A stretch of DNA of 64,000 bases from Welwitschia mirabilis (Eukaryota; Gnetophyta; Gnetopsida; Welwitschiales), in the NCBI GenBank assembly GCA_051453625.1, contig JBOZIK010000001.1:164978098-165042097 (forward strand), read 5' to 3'. The position numbers were made by a program, and so were the translations under genes. The notes under the pieces are model-generated. The model had not been told where the DNA came from and ran no database searches. It was given only the letters and a program-made list of their open reading frames with translations. Below are positions 26,072 through 36,452 of the stretch, in pieces; within the stretch, counting starts at the first letter, position 1; each line of letters begins with the position of its first letter.

Positions 26072-26824
26072 ATCTTCATTTGATATGGGAATACTTGTGG
26101 TTATGGTTTCTTCTTCATCTATATAGTTTGTTTTTGTGTCAATCTCATCAATTTGCACATTTATTGATTCTTCTACTATTAGGCCTTTTTTGTTGAAAAC
26201 ATGATAGGCTCTGCTTCTCATCGAGTATCCTAAGAAGATAGCTTCATCATTTTTTGATTCAAACTTGCTCAAGTGTTTTCTATCTTTTAGGATATGGCAT
26301 TTACTTCCAAACACTTTAAAGTATAATACATTTGGTTGTCTTCCTTTCCATAACTTAAAAGGTATTTTATCGATACCAAGATTAAGATATACTCTATTAA
26401 TAATATAACATGTTTTGCTACCTACTTCAGCCCAAAATGATTTAGGTGCTTCTTTATTATTTAATACAGTTCGAGTAATTTTTTAAAGAATTGTATTCTT
26501 TCTTTCAGCTATACCATTTTCTTATGGTGTTTTTGGAGCCAAAAACTGATGATCAAAACCATTTTCAATGTAATACTTCTTAAAAAAATGATTTTCAACC
26601 CAGTGTTTATATGCTTCAAATTTATTTGACAAAAAGGCTATCCAAGTATATCTAGAGAAATCATCAACCATGGTCAGGAAATAACATTTTTCACCTAGAC
26701 TTCGAGTTTGAGCGGGTCCAACTAAATCCATATGAATAATTTCTAATGACATAGACGTGGAGGCTTGTGTTTTACTTTTATGAGAAGTCCTAATTTGTTT
26801 TTCATTTTGATGATCATTACACAA
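26072..26824 (-). pseudogene. Copia integrase with internal deletion
   Basis: The piece at 26522-26824 has the integrase core start (IHMDLVGP, then VDDFSRYTW), with the first catalytic aspartate in MDL. About residue 80 the sequence jumps from the FEAYKHWVEN region straight to a segment that normally lies some 35 residues further on (IENGFDHQFLAPKTP). The second catalytic aspartate is therefore missing. A stop follows, then ENGIAERKN, which holds the glutamate. The C-terminal part continues in 26072-26500, with FWAEVG and an IFLGY motif. The jump is near 26570-26590. Confidence 0.85.
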
Positions 26825-26827
26825 CCC

Positions 26828-27361
26828 TTATTTTTCTATGTTTATCTCAGAAATTCCTTTAATAATGTTCTTACAAATAATCATTTTCAATTGATCATAA
26901 TTAACATGACCTAAACGTTTATGCCATAACTCATCTTGAGGAACATTCAAAAAATAACAAGAAGAAAACGATTGATCTATACTATAAACATTATCTATTC
27001 TACTAGCTCTAAGAATCACATCGTTCGATTTTCCATGTACAATCTCACATTTTGATTTATCAAAAACTACCTTGTGACCTTTGTTACAAATTTGACTAAT
27101 TATCTGTAAATTATGATTTAGACCACTTACATACAAAACTTTATTAATTCTAGGAAGGTTACCTCCACCAATGCTTACAATGCCTTCTATTTTTTCTCTT
27201 TTGTTGTCTCTGAAAGTCACTTCTCCTCCATCAAAGTAGCTTAGATGTTTGAATCTAGATTTATCTCTAGTCATGTGCCTTGAACATCCACTATCAAGAT
27301 ACCATCTTGTGCTATTTGAGACTTTGAAAGCTGTCTGAATCAACAAACTTTTTAAGATCAT
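26828..27361 (-). pseudogene. Copia protease and GAG-pre-integrase segment
   Basis: The open stretch of 177 codons contains WYLDSGCSRHMT at about residues 20-31. Its D-S-G is the active site of the retroviral-type aspartic protease, which would cut the polyprotein. LWHKRLGHVN near residue 145 marks the GAG-pre-integrase and zinc-binding region that leads into integrase. This is the longest intact coding piece of the element. It ends at a stop just before the integrase piece. Confidence 0.85.
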
Positions 27362-27429
27362 TAGCTTTCACCCACATAGCCCTTTTAGACTTATGTGGTA
27401 TACCCTTTTTAGGTATAAAATTAAATGAA

Positions 27430-28140
27430 AAGGAACTAACTGAATTTGAAAATAACATTAATTTTCTAGCATTGCATATACGTTTTGAATGACCAATTTT
27501 TTCACAGAAATGAAAAGTAACCTTTAAAGATAAACTACCATTGCTAGTTACCTAATTTTGCTGTGTTTTAAAAGATGAATCCAATACCTGATTTACTGCC
27601 AACTGGTTTCTGAACTCCAATCATTTGTTCTAATTTGGTAGAACCACCTAAAAATTTATTAACAAAATAAGATAATTCTTTTACTTGCAAAGTGAGGTCG
27701 GAGTTTTTGAATTTGACTTTTTTGAGACTTGATTCCATTTCCTGTTTTTTCTTGGTGAGGAATTTTATAACCTTATTCAAGTCATTTATCCTTCTAGCCA
27801 GCCTTTCACATTCTTCATATAACTCTTAACAAATGTCTTCCAAATCTTCTTGTTCTTCATTTCTCATATCATGATCATCATGAACTAATGTGTTCGGTAC
27901 ATTCTGCAATGGAGGCACAAAAACTACAAAAGAGAGTCTTCTTTCTTTGTTATGTTCTGGAGCATTTCTTTTGTCTCTTTCAATTGATTCCTGTGAGTTT
28001 TCACTAGCTATAATTTGTTTAAAAAAAACCATATACTATCCAACAAATCTAAATAAAGACACAGGTATTTAGGGAGGGCATACTTAAAAAAATCATCATC
28101 AAGAAGCGCAATCATTGTGGGATTCTAAGTCTAGAATGGC
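27430..28140 (-). pseudogene. remnant of late gag
   Basis: A lysine-rich, probably coiled-coil piece (27568-27780) ends in a GSKSGIGF motif like the end of Sirevirus gag. It is followed by a degenerate zinc-knuckle-like piece (CEKIGHSKRIC). Only about 110 codons separate this from the primer site, whereas an intact gag needs several hundred. The N-terminal gag core is therefore deleted. Confidence 0.65.
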
Positions 28141-28166
28141 TAAGATCTAAGAAAATGACTTAACCT

Positions 28167-28178
28167 GCTCTGATACCA
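28167..28178 (-). other. primer-binding site, initiator tRNA-Met
   Basis: The - strand reads TGGTATCAGAGC, followed by AGG. It is a perfect 12-base complement of the initiator tRNA-Met 3' end and lies two bases inside the LTR (28181). Confidence 0.9.
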
Positions 28179-28203
28179 AATGATAGGATCGAGAACCTTA
28201 CAA

Positions 28204-28235
28204 GGTGGGGGATGGGGTGGGGTGGGAGGAGGGGG
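28204..28235 (+). repeat. G-run cluster near the LTR terminus
   Basis: Five or more G runs of three to five bases lie within about 32 bases, 23 bases from the LTR end. The partner LTR has two G runs at the same place and the solo LTR only one short run, so the tract has expanded in this copy. Confidence 0.8.
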
Positions 28236-28528
28236 TTAAATAGGTTCTTTCAATAATACAATGAATAATATGAATTAAAACTATTCGAAATACAACTTAC
28301 ATATGAAAATAAATCAATCTAGGATGTATACAAAAAAAATAAGATACTGAAAGTAAAGAATCAGAAACAAAAACACAAACTACCAATTTGACGCAAGATG
28401 GATTTCTAATGATTTGGAAACTTTCTTACTTCACTCTCAATGATCAGCTTCTCCCAAGTTGGATCCTGGATCTCTGTTACTTCACCAGGTATTCCAGGTT
28501 TACCTGTAACCTTTACAAATGGAGTTTT

Positions 28529-28848
28529 TGTTACCCACATTTTGTAAGCTCTAATTAATAGGGTTTCTAAACTATGTAAAACTTTTTGATATCAATTTTA
28601 ATGAAAATTCCTTTTTATTCTTAGTGAATATTTATGCATAGCCCTATAATCAATAATGTANNNNNNNNNNNNNNNNNNNNNNNNNNNNNNNNNNNNNNNN
28701 NNNNNNNNNNNNNNNNNNNNNNNNNNNNNNNNNNNNNNNNNNNNNNNNNNNNNNNNNNNNTCCTAGGTTCCGTTGTGCATGATAGTTAATAACTATATAT
28801 AAAAAAAATATTATGGTTAATTAGGGTAATTAAAGTTAGGGTGTTACA
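28529..28848. mobile_element. nested solo LTR inside the Sirevirus 5' LTR
   Basis: It starts TGTTACCCAC and ends GGTGTTACA, with TG...CA ends. The 5-bp duplication gtttt flanks it (28524-28528 and 28849-28853). Removing it plus one duplication copy restores the order seen in the solo LTR at 3882-5265. A 100-N gap (28661-28760) hides its middle, so its true length is unknown. It shares no sequence with its host LTR. Confidence 0.8.
28661..28760. other. assembly gap (100 N)
   Basis: A conventional unknown-size gap in the nested solo LTR. Confidence 0.95.
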
Positions 28849-29773
28849 GTTTTCCAGGCTAAGTCTTAACCTTCACAATGAACTTTTCAAGACTTAGTCT
28901 CAACCTACAGCACGGACTTTTTAAAGCTTACTCTCAACCTCTACAATGGTAGTGATGTAGTAATGTCTCAATAGCACAGATATCACTCGTTCTGAATGAA
29001 GTACATCAATGTAGCTCTAGATCTAACTTTGAATGAAGTACATGTGCCAATAATAAATCTTCTGTAGTTAGATGTGCAGAAGCCAAGATACAATAATGTC
29101 AATCCACGGATTGATCTTTCAGATCTAAATGATTTAGCCAAATAGTTCTAAAAAAAGATCTTTTGGTTATCTATGGCTTAGCTATTTATAATGGAAGGTT
29201 ATTAGGATTTATTATAATTGAATTACGCCTCCAACAGATATAAACTTTTAGAAAACGGCTACCTAATGACTAGATAATGGATACATAACATTTAGAAAAA
29301 TTTATTTTCTATGCCATTCGGTGGACCCCACAAAAATCCGGTTGTCCGAGAGAAAAATTCAGTCGCCCCATGTTTTTATGTCTTCATGTCGTGTCGACTC
29401 CATCTGGGTCCAGTCAACCCCTAGTCTCTCGGTCTGGAATTACTCTATCAGGTCCTCAAATCTGGTTTGGTCAATCCCTTGCCATTCGGTTCAAGGACAC
29501 TGATTCTCCAAGTTATAGGTCTGGTCGATCCCATCAAAATTCGGTCGTCCTCTCTGGATGCAGTCCATTTTCCTTTGACAGCTTCAAGTGTGGTCAACCC
29601 CTTTATGATCTGGTCGATCCCTCTAGAGGGTGAACCAACTAAATGGATTTCTAGTGCTTATTTTAGTTTTATCTTTCAACTTGCAAAAACTCAAACTTTT
29701 CTGCACAAAATATACAACATTTGTTATATAAGAGACATTAGTTTGACATCAATTGGTAAAATATAATTTAACA

Positions 29774-29778
29774 CTATA
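29774..29778. repeat. target-site duplication, right copy (ctata)
   Basis: It is identical to 22441-22445 and directly follows the LTR end ...TTTAACA. Confidence 0.85.
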
Positions 29779-32700
29779 TTCATGATTAATAAAGACATGT
29801 TTCATGTCTTCTTCTACAATCATAGTAAAGAGATTGTGGAAGTAAAGAAAGATCCAAAAGATTGATTATTCATTAAAAAAGATGTACCATAAATAATTAC
29901 TACTAGTGCCTAAGGGGACTAGTAGTAAATCAAAAGTAATAAAACTATATAGATTTAGAATTTAGCAAAGAAGTTTTGGATCATTATAGAAGTAATTATC
30001 AATGAGATGCTTCCAAAAACTAAAATCACAATCAATGAATGCTTAAACTATATTTTAATCCTTTAATTTTGAATGAAAATAAAAGGGTAGCAATGCTAGT
30101 CAGTATAACTCAAAACCTTAGTTTGCATGCTCTTTAAAAGGTGATAATTAAGTTCTATAAGTGGAGCAATGTAGTTTTAAGAGATAACGAATAAAGAGAG
30201 TTCTACTCCATGTGAATCACTTAAGTCTAAAATAAAAAGATAGTGGATCACACTAACACTATTATTACACAAACAGAATCAAAGAAAAATCGGTAAACAC
30301 TAAATAATACTACACTTGAGAGGTTAAGGCAAAGACCAAGGATAAGTACCAAGATAAGGGTAAAGACTGCATCTCATTTAAAAAAAAAAGAACATTAAAT
30401 TATTCAAATTCTTTGTGGTGATTATATCATTGATAAACCTATGGAAGAAAACAAGGAAATCTAACTATGCTTACACATTTTTACATAAAATTTCTATAAT
30501 GGTAATAAATACAAGTTCATTTAATGAAAATGTAGTTCAAGTATAGTAAATTTTTCAATTCTATAGAAGACAATAAGAGCTCAAAACGTTGCTCCAATAT
30601 TTTTTGATAAGGAAGATTTTAGAGTTTTGAATGAACTCTTCAATAAAATAATAAAGGAATTTCATAAAACTACATTTGCCATTGGTAATCCATTTCTAAA
30701 TGAACTTATTAATTAAGACATGTGATTCCTTTTATGTTACACAAAGAAACAAAGGAAGACATTAAAACTTCTTGTATATCAAATAGAATTAACTAATGTA
30801 AATAAGTAGAAAAATGAAAAACCATTTTACAACTTGGATAAGAGTCAAATGATAAAGCAGTAAAAGTAGAAAGGATAAAAATGAATTTAAGAAAGATTAT
30901 GAACTTAGAGAACTAAGATAAGAAATTATAAAAGTCTAAAAGATAAATGAATAGAAATTGAAGCTCTAAACAAATAAGTCAAAGAACTTATAAAAACAAA
31001 TAACAAACAAGAGAATGAAAGTTTTAATGGAGCAAAAATTCTAGTTAATTGAACTAGTTACTGAGGTAGCTATGTAGGAGAATCAACCTTTAGAAACAAA
31101 AATGTTTATAGTTATGAAGCTGAGTCCCTCAGACATAGAACTAAAAACTAAAGATAAGTAGGTGGAACTTACTAGATTGCTTAATGAACCTTATATGTAT
31201 ATGTAAAGATAAGTAGTTGTAACTTAACAAGTTACTCAATAAATCTTGTATGTAAAAGTAGAAACCCAAATCCAATTTTGTACAATGTTTTGTTATGAAA
31301 ATATATTGCTGCGATGAAGCCTGTATGTTTAAATATAGTTCTCTACATATCCTAAAATCTAAGCTGGATAAGAAAATACAAGAGAGTAAACCAAATAGAA
31401 AATCACATAATAAAAGGAAATAAGTATGATCATTTAAAATTGTTAATCCTTCCTTTCATTCAGTAAAAGTAGAAGATTTCAAGGAGTAAAAAGCAAACTA
31501 TATAATAGAAGACAAATAAACGAAGTCTGCTCTCAAAGACATTACGTCTTCTAAGGAAAATGAGGCACCTCATGTAAAATAAATTATATGAAGCCATAGC
31601 CAAATACTCAAAAACATCTAAGCCACTTTAGAAATTAAGTTAACATGTGTTAATGTGAACGATTAAATATAACAAGAAGATAATACAATTCCTATACCAA
31701 AAAAAGAAAAAGAAAAAAAAAGGATAACCCAATATAATAATAAGCCGTTAAATGGATGTGTTTTAAGATATTGATCCAATGATTATTAATGATTCTAATC
31801 ACCACTCTATAAACCAATGCTTTGTTATCATTAAGAGAAACAAACTTTTCGAGTATCCATTCTTATGATATAAAAGGAAGAGTTATTAAATAATAGAACC
31901 TCGATAGGTTCTATGATACCTTCATAAGTATCATGGCCAACACTTAGTACCATGACCAAAACATAAAAAATTCATGTAATAAAACTAATCCATTATAATC
32001 CCATTATATTTCATCCATTTATCATTTATTAAATAGTAGTTATAATTCCTTAAAAATGTTGTTGTTTCATCACATAAATTCTATAAAACATTCTTTAAAT
32101 CGTCTATAACTCATAAAATAAATAAGTTTAATACACATACAAATAAAGATCCTACTACTGCAAGGTATAATAAAAACAAATTAGTACGGTCAAGTGGTTT
32201 ACTTTGCACCTATGTTAAGCTAAAAACATTTAAAATATGAAAATAAAAAATTAGATATGGGAAATAAAAATGGATGAAATCTTAAAAATATAAAAAGAAT
32301 AAGAAATCCTCAATTTCGAAAGTATAATAGATGTTAGTTGAATTGTTAGATGGAGAAGAGGAGATTGATGGTTGTTGTGAGAGTTTTAGTGATTTGTAAT
32401 TATTACTATGAATCGGTATATTCATGTAATGATTAAAATCTATAATTTCCCACTAACATAAGAAACACTTGATTCATAGATCTAAGTTAAAACAGATGTT
32501 AAATCATGTTAAATTAGGGTGTTTTTTCATTTGTTGGTTTAGTGTTTTTTCCCCATATAATTTTGCTTCTTAGTAATTTTATTGTGACTAAAATTGTCTT
32601 AGATGTTTTATTGCTAATCTCTTTGTCCAAATAACAAATACAAATATACTATTTTTTTTCTTTTTTTGTTATTATACTTAAATCTATGGGATGGTAGTCT

Positions 32701-33155
32701 AAACTAATGGGACACTTGTCCTTTATTTAGGAGGCTGTAGGCTCAAATATTTGGATGATTTGATTAGCATATTATGAGGGCTTAGATATAATTAAAATTA
32801 TTTATTGAAGTAACCATATGAGTTATTATGATGGCTATAGTCTTGAGGAGGAAGTACAATCACTAAAGTTTGGAGTTTAAATCCTTATCCATTATTGTAT
32901 TTCAGCCTTATACCACATTAACTTTCTAGAATCTTTTGGTGCATTTTATCAAGCTTGAAAGTTAAAGCATTTAGAATAGTTTCAACTAACCTATAACACA
33001 TGAAAGTATATATTTAGACATTGGTGTTTTTAAATTATTTTGACTTAGTTTGTAATAGTTTCAACATTTTAGCATTTTTTTGGGATACTTTTATAATTAT
33101 GAATTTACAATATTAACATGGAATTGGATATTGATATTTATATTTCATTTTCTTT
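29779..33155. other. AT-rich spacer, nothing recognised
   Basis: Only short open frames and homopolymer-rich stretches are visible. I found no protein motif, RNA or LTR boundary. Confidence 0.5.
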
Positions 33156-33159
33156 AAAA

Positions 33160-34350
33160 CATGTCCAACTTATTTACTATTGTAACAAGCACTATGATAT
33201 TTGTTTTAATAAAAATTCATCATCCTCGTCTAGCTTATTTCCATTTACATGAGTTCAATCAATCAAGAGCTAGATTAGTAGTTATTAGAAGGTGTTATAT
33301 ATCTCTCCATACAAATTCTTCCCAAATTTTTCTTAGTTTTTCTCTTTGTTGCTTTTCTTAAATCTCAACCAAATGAAATCTTTTAATAGGTGCATTTTTT
33401 GAACTATGATGAGTATGCATAAATCATCTTAGATGACTCATCTTATGTTATCACTTATTCATGCTACCTTAAAGATCCTTCTAAGATGAGAATTGGTAAT
33501 TTTATTTCCTCTTAGACCATTTATTACCCATCTTATCATCTTTATCTTTTCCATACGAATGTATTGCTCTTATTACTTTTTAAAAACCTTAAACCATACA
33601 TCATATAGGGTTATAAGGCTAGCTAGTGCCTTATAGAGCTTCCCCTTTAATCTAATTAGAATTCTCTTCTCACATAAAGCAATGTTGCCTTATAGAACTC
33701 CCCTTTTAATCTAACTAGAATTTTATTGCATAAAGCAAGGCCACTTTGCTTAGCTTGCTCCCATTCTATTTGTTAAATTGGTATCAATTCCTTTGCCCAT
33801 TCATGAGATTGATCCTAAGTAGTGAAATTGATTACTTTGCACTTCATGATCCATCGCTATCTCATTATGATAGGTGCTTCCATTAAAGTTACCCTCTATG
33901 TATTTGATTTTAGTTTGGCTAATCTTTATTCCCTTAAAGATCAAATCCTTCCTCTAGGTTTTCATTTTAGGAGTAAGAGTTTTTTAAGGAGGGATGTCCA
34001 ACTTGAAACTTTCAGTGGCTACACCTCCGCCTTATGAGTACAAACACTACCCTAAACAAAATGTTTTTAATTATGCCTAAGGCCTTATAGTATGTTAATA
34101 AGGTCATCCACAAGTTCAAACCCATAACTCCTTAATAAAGAATAAGTGTCCACAAGCTTGATAACCATTCCATTGATAACAAGAGTATCTCTCTCTTATT
34201 TTTTACCCTTTTTTAATTATAAAACAATATCATTCATAAATATCATACATCAAGGTATGTCACCTTGAATTTTCTTGTAGATTCATTCTTAACGATAAAC
34301 AAAAAAAAATATGGACAGAGTGCTAAACCTAATATAAACCTCTTTATATT
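33160..34350 (-). mobile_element. decayed LINE reverse transcriptase
   Basis: Read on the - strand from about 34340 leftward, pieces match a plant LINE reverse transcriptase. First comes a segment like 'GLSTLSPYLFTLV', then CMIFMNDIVL (near 34225-34255), where the catalytic FADD has become FMND. Next come a stretch resembling 'ESKGFKLS' and, near 33440-33700, a piece like the 'LKGKFYR..LYG' segment. Around 33250-33420 is an 'APIKR'-like piece. Stops occur every few codons. The segment order suits an RTE-clade LINE, but the clade call is tentative. It is a 5'-truncated relic about 1 kb upstream of the PAT promoter. Confidence 0.65.
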
Positions 34351-34587
34351 GGAAACGCCGTAGGTTCTTCCTACATAGTTTTAGCTAAGTAATATTTCAA
34401 TACCCTCAAACATAATAATATCTTTAAATATAATACATAACACACAAAATAAAAAACCATAATAATTTCATAAATAGATATTAGATAGTCTCTTTGTGGT
34501 TAACCTATTTGTATTTTAGAAATAACGAGTAGACATAATTTAAAAACATTGGGAGGATACAGTTATTTTGATTTATATTTTAAAAGA

Positions 34588-34634
34588 GTCAAACGTCGTA
34601 GAGTGTCAAACGTCGTAACGTGTCAAACGAAATG
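34588..34634. promoter_or_regulatory. triple CAAACG(TCGTA) repeat upstream of the PAT gene
   Basis: GTCAAACGTCGTA occurs at 34588 and 34605, with a third partial copy at 34622, each 17 bp apart. An ACGT core occurs in and between copies, a core recognised by plant bZIP factors. It is in the right place for a distal promoter element, but function is inference. Confidence 0.35.
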
Positions 34635-35251
34635 CCTACTTGCACGTTTTGGAAGAGATGTCACCCTCCAAGGCTCATTGATCCGTACATGATGCTTCTC
34701 ATTGATTGAAGAAAAGCCACAACCACTTAATTTCTCAGGAAACCATCTAAACAAAACAAACTAACAGCGAAGAAACACGATGCCAGTCTGGGTTTGAACA
34801 ACTGGCATTTGAACAACTTCCTTACCAAAATCTTCGGAGACCACGGCGACGCTGGCCCAGCGCCAGTGGCATGGAGTTCATGCTCATCTCCATAATAATT
34901 AAATTATCTTTGATTACAGTTGATCACTCTTCCATGCCTCTGCAGATGGCACACATACATATATATGTCCTTCCAGGTGTTTGGAATAATCTCCTTGCGA
35001 TTGTTACAGTAATAGTGATTCCCCAATCTTTGAACTTCAGAACAGGAGAAGGAAGAAGAAAGACTGTAACTGCTTCCAAAACCTTTTTCTGATTTCACTT
35101 TTCAACTTTTCATCATTCTCAACGAAATCTTTTCTTAATCTTTCTTTTTTGCCTTTTCCTAATCTTCGTTTTTCTCCTTTCTTTTTCAGTTTTCCGGAGT
35201 CGCTTTTCTTCCTGAAAAGCACATGCTGCTGAATTCCCCTCGCGGCCTCTC

Positions 35252-35259
35252 ATATAAAA
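35252..35259 (+). promoter_or_regulatory. TATA-like box of the PAT gene
   Basis: ATATAAAA lies 623 bp before the start codon, where the base composition changes from AT-rich spacer to a mixed promoter and leader. It follows a polypyrimidine stretch (35099-35222). A transcription start about 25-35 bp downstream would give a leader of roughly 590 bases. Other starts are possible. Confidence 0.4.
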
Positions 35260-35284
35260 GCTTTGCGATTTCCTTTAAGAGTTT

Positions 35285-35874
35285 TTACCTTTTTCCGATT
35301 TTCCTTTGCGAGTCGCTCTATAAGCATTTACCTTCTTGTAATTTCCCTTTTTCCTTTAACTTATCTACATCTCCAATTCTATTTTTAGAGGCTTCAATTC
35401 TATTTCTGGGATTCCTCTTAAATGATCCAACTTTAGCTTTCGTTTAGAAGCTCGTATTCCTTTCTTATGGCTTATTCTGCACCTTTCTATTTTAAATTAT
35501 TCGAACCCTAGGCGGCGGTTGCTGCTGCTTTCTTCTTCGTCGAATCATCAATCGATGATTATATCCTCTTTATTCGGAGGAAGAACATGTGAATTCTTTC
35601 TTTGGATACCGTAACCAAGCATTTATGAAACAGCTGCCTTGCACAAATATTAGTCTTTCACTTTGACTGATAGCATTCTGGAGCGCAAGGAAGTTTGAGT
35701 CCTCCTCACTAGTTCTCTGTGTTCTGTTGCCGTGAAGGGTTATCCGTGTTCGGTGAGGAGGCATAAGAGGTTATCCGTGTTCGGTGAGTTCCCACAGGGA
35801 GGCATAAGCGGCATGGCCGTTGTAACGTGAATACGAAGAATAATTTTGTCGATTTTATGTTGTTCACGGGACAA
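35285..35874 (+). promoter_or_regulatory. probable PAT 5' leader with upstream reading frames
   Basis: If transcription starts near 35285, the leader contains several short frames ahead of the main start. These are ATG at 35555-35557 with a stop at 35612-35614 (19 codons), a bare start-stop ATGTGA at 35587-35592, ATG at 35625 with TGA at 35664-35666 (13 codons), and ATG at 35813 with TGA at 35828-35830 (5 codons). A further ATG at 35857 is in frame with the main start. A leader intron could remove some of them; I could not place one with certainty. Confidence 0.4.
35738..35808. repeat. imperfect tandem repeat in the PAT leader
   Basis: The segment 'ttatccgtgttcggtgag' occurs at 35741 and 35771, each followed by 'gaggcataag', with a 10-base insertion in the second copy. 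Confidence 0.8.
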
Positions 35875-35913
35875 ATGGCCAAGCGCGTTTATCAAGAATG
35901 GAAGGGCAATAAC
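35875..35913 (+). CDS. DHHC-type protein S-acyltransferase, exon 1
   Basis: This exon encodes MAKRVYQEWKGNN, the N-terminal signature of the plant PAT subgroup around Arabidopsis PAT05-PAT09, where MAKRVYQ.WKG.N is nearly invariant. It is followed at once by a strong donor site (AAC|gtaagt) and ends in phase 0. PAT enzymes are multi-pass membrane proteins that attach palmitate to cysteines of target proteins through a Cys-rich DHHC domain. The start at 35875 was chosen by family agreement and G at +4; an in-frame ATG at 35857 would add six residues. The exon is far too short to be found by open-frame length. Exon 2 is 15.6 kb downstream. The catalytic exon is not in the window. Confidence 0.8.
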
Positions 35914-35991
35914 GTAAGTTTCATTGGCCTTAGTTTGGTCTTCATAATTCTACAATTATCCTATGTTTCTTAAAATTAGTTCTGTGGGCTT

Positions 35992-36195
35992 TTAATGAAT
36001 TATATTTCGGATGTTTATTGTGCATCTATGATTTCTTATTTTTTTCTTTTTCTTTTTGCAGTGTGATTCCAAAGAAATTATCTTTGTCCTCCCTTAATGC
36101 ATTATATTTCAGATATTTATTTTGCATCTATGAGTTTTTTCTTTTTTTTAATTGTGATTTCAAAGATTGTATTTCAGATTTTTATGTTGCCTAGA
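35992..36195. repeat. 102-bp tandem duplication containing an acceptor-like site
   Basis: 'ttaatgaattatatttcgga' at 35992 recurs with a few changes at 36094, and both are followed by 'gcatctatga'. Between them is a polypyrimidine tract ending in 'tttttgcag' (about 36042-36060), a good splice-acceptor lookalike. Confidence 0.7.
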
Positions 36196-36398
36196 GTATC
36201 CCCACATTGATTTTCTCACCTAAAGTATCATTCATTATTTTGTTCCGGTGGAAGTGTTCATGGGTACAAGTTTAAATTCCCTTTCGTGAAGAATTTGATA
36301 TCGTTATTCCATTAGTCTTGTTTTATTGTATGTACATATATGTGGAGAAGTTCAAGCACTCTTCAAAGCATCTTATATCGAGTAGAAGGCCTTTGCAG

Positions 36399-36452
36399 TT
36401 TGCACAAACCCTATTTGTAAGTGCCTTTGCACAAACTCTGTTTGTAAGTGAT
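36399..36452. repeat. 27-bp tandem repeat, two copies
   Basis: 'tttgcacaaac' starts at 36399 and 36426, each followed by a similar stretch ending 'tttgtaagtg'. Confidence 0.75.

Larger units (their letters stand above)
22446..29773 (-). mobile_element. complete but broken Sirevirus-type Copia retrotransposon
   Basis: Two related LTRs (22446-23801 and 28181-29773) enclose a 4.4-kb internal region read on the - strand. Both flanks carry the duplication ctata (22441-22445 and 29774-29778). The primer site next to the right LTR reads TGGTATCAGAGC on the - strand, the complement of initiator tRNA-Met that is standard for Copia. Domain order is late gag, protease, integrase, reverse transcriptase, RNase H, which is Copia order. 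Assignment to the Sirevirus genus rests on the long LTRs with palindrome arrays, repeated polypurine tracts before the 3' LTR, and protease and reverse-transcriptase sequence features. Most of gag is missing, integrase has an internal deletion, and stops and three N runs interrupt the frame. Confidence 0.85.
28181..29773 (-). mobile_element. 5' LTR of the Sirevirus-type element, with nested insertion
   Basis: It starts TGATAGGATC and ends TTTAACA. It is longer than its partner because a solo LTR sits inside it (28529-28848). It contains the 34-bp sub-repeats (about 28850-28945) and a TATA-like box on the - strand (complement of 29183-29190). Its palindrome array (29310-29640) is heavily decayed; one intact GTCGAC remains near 29393. 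An unusual G-rich run lies at 28204-28235. Confidence 0.9.
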
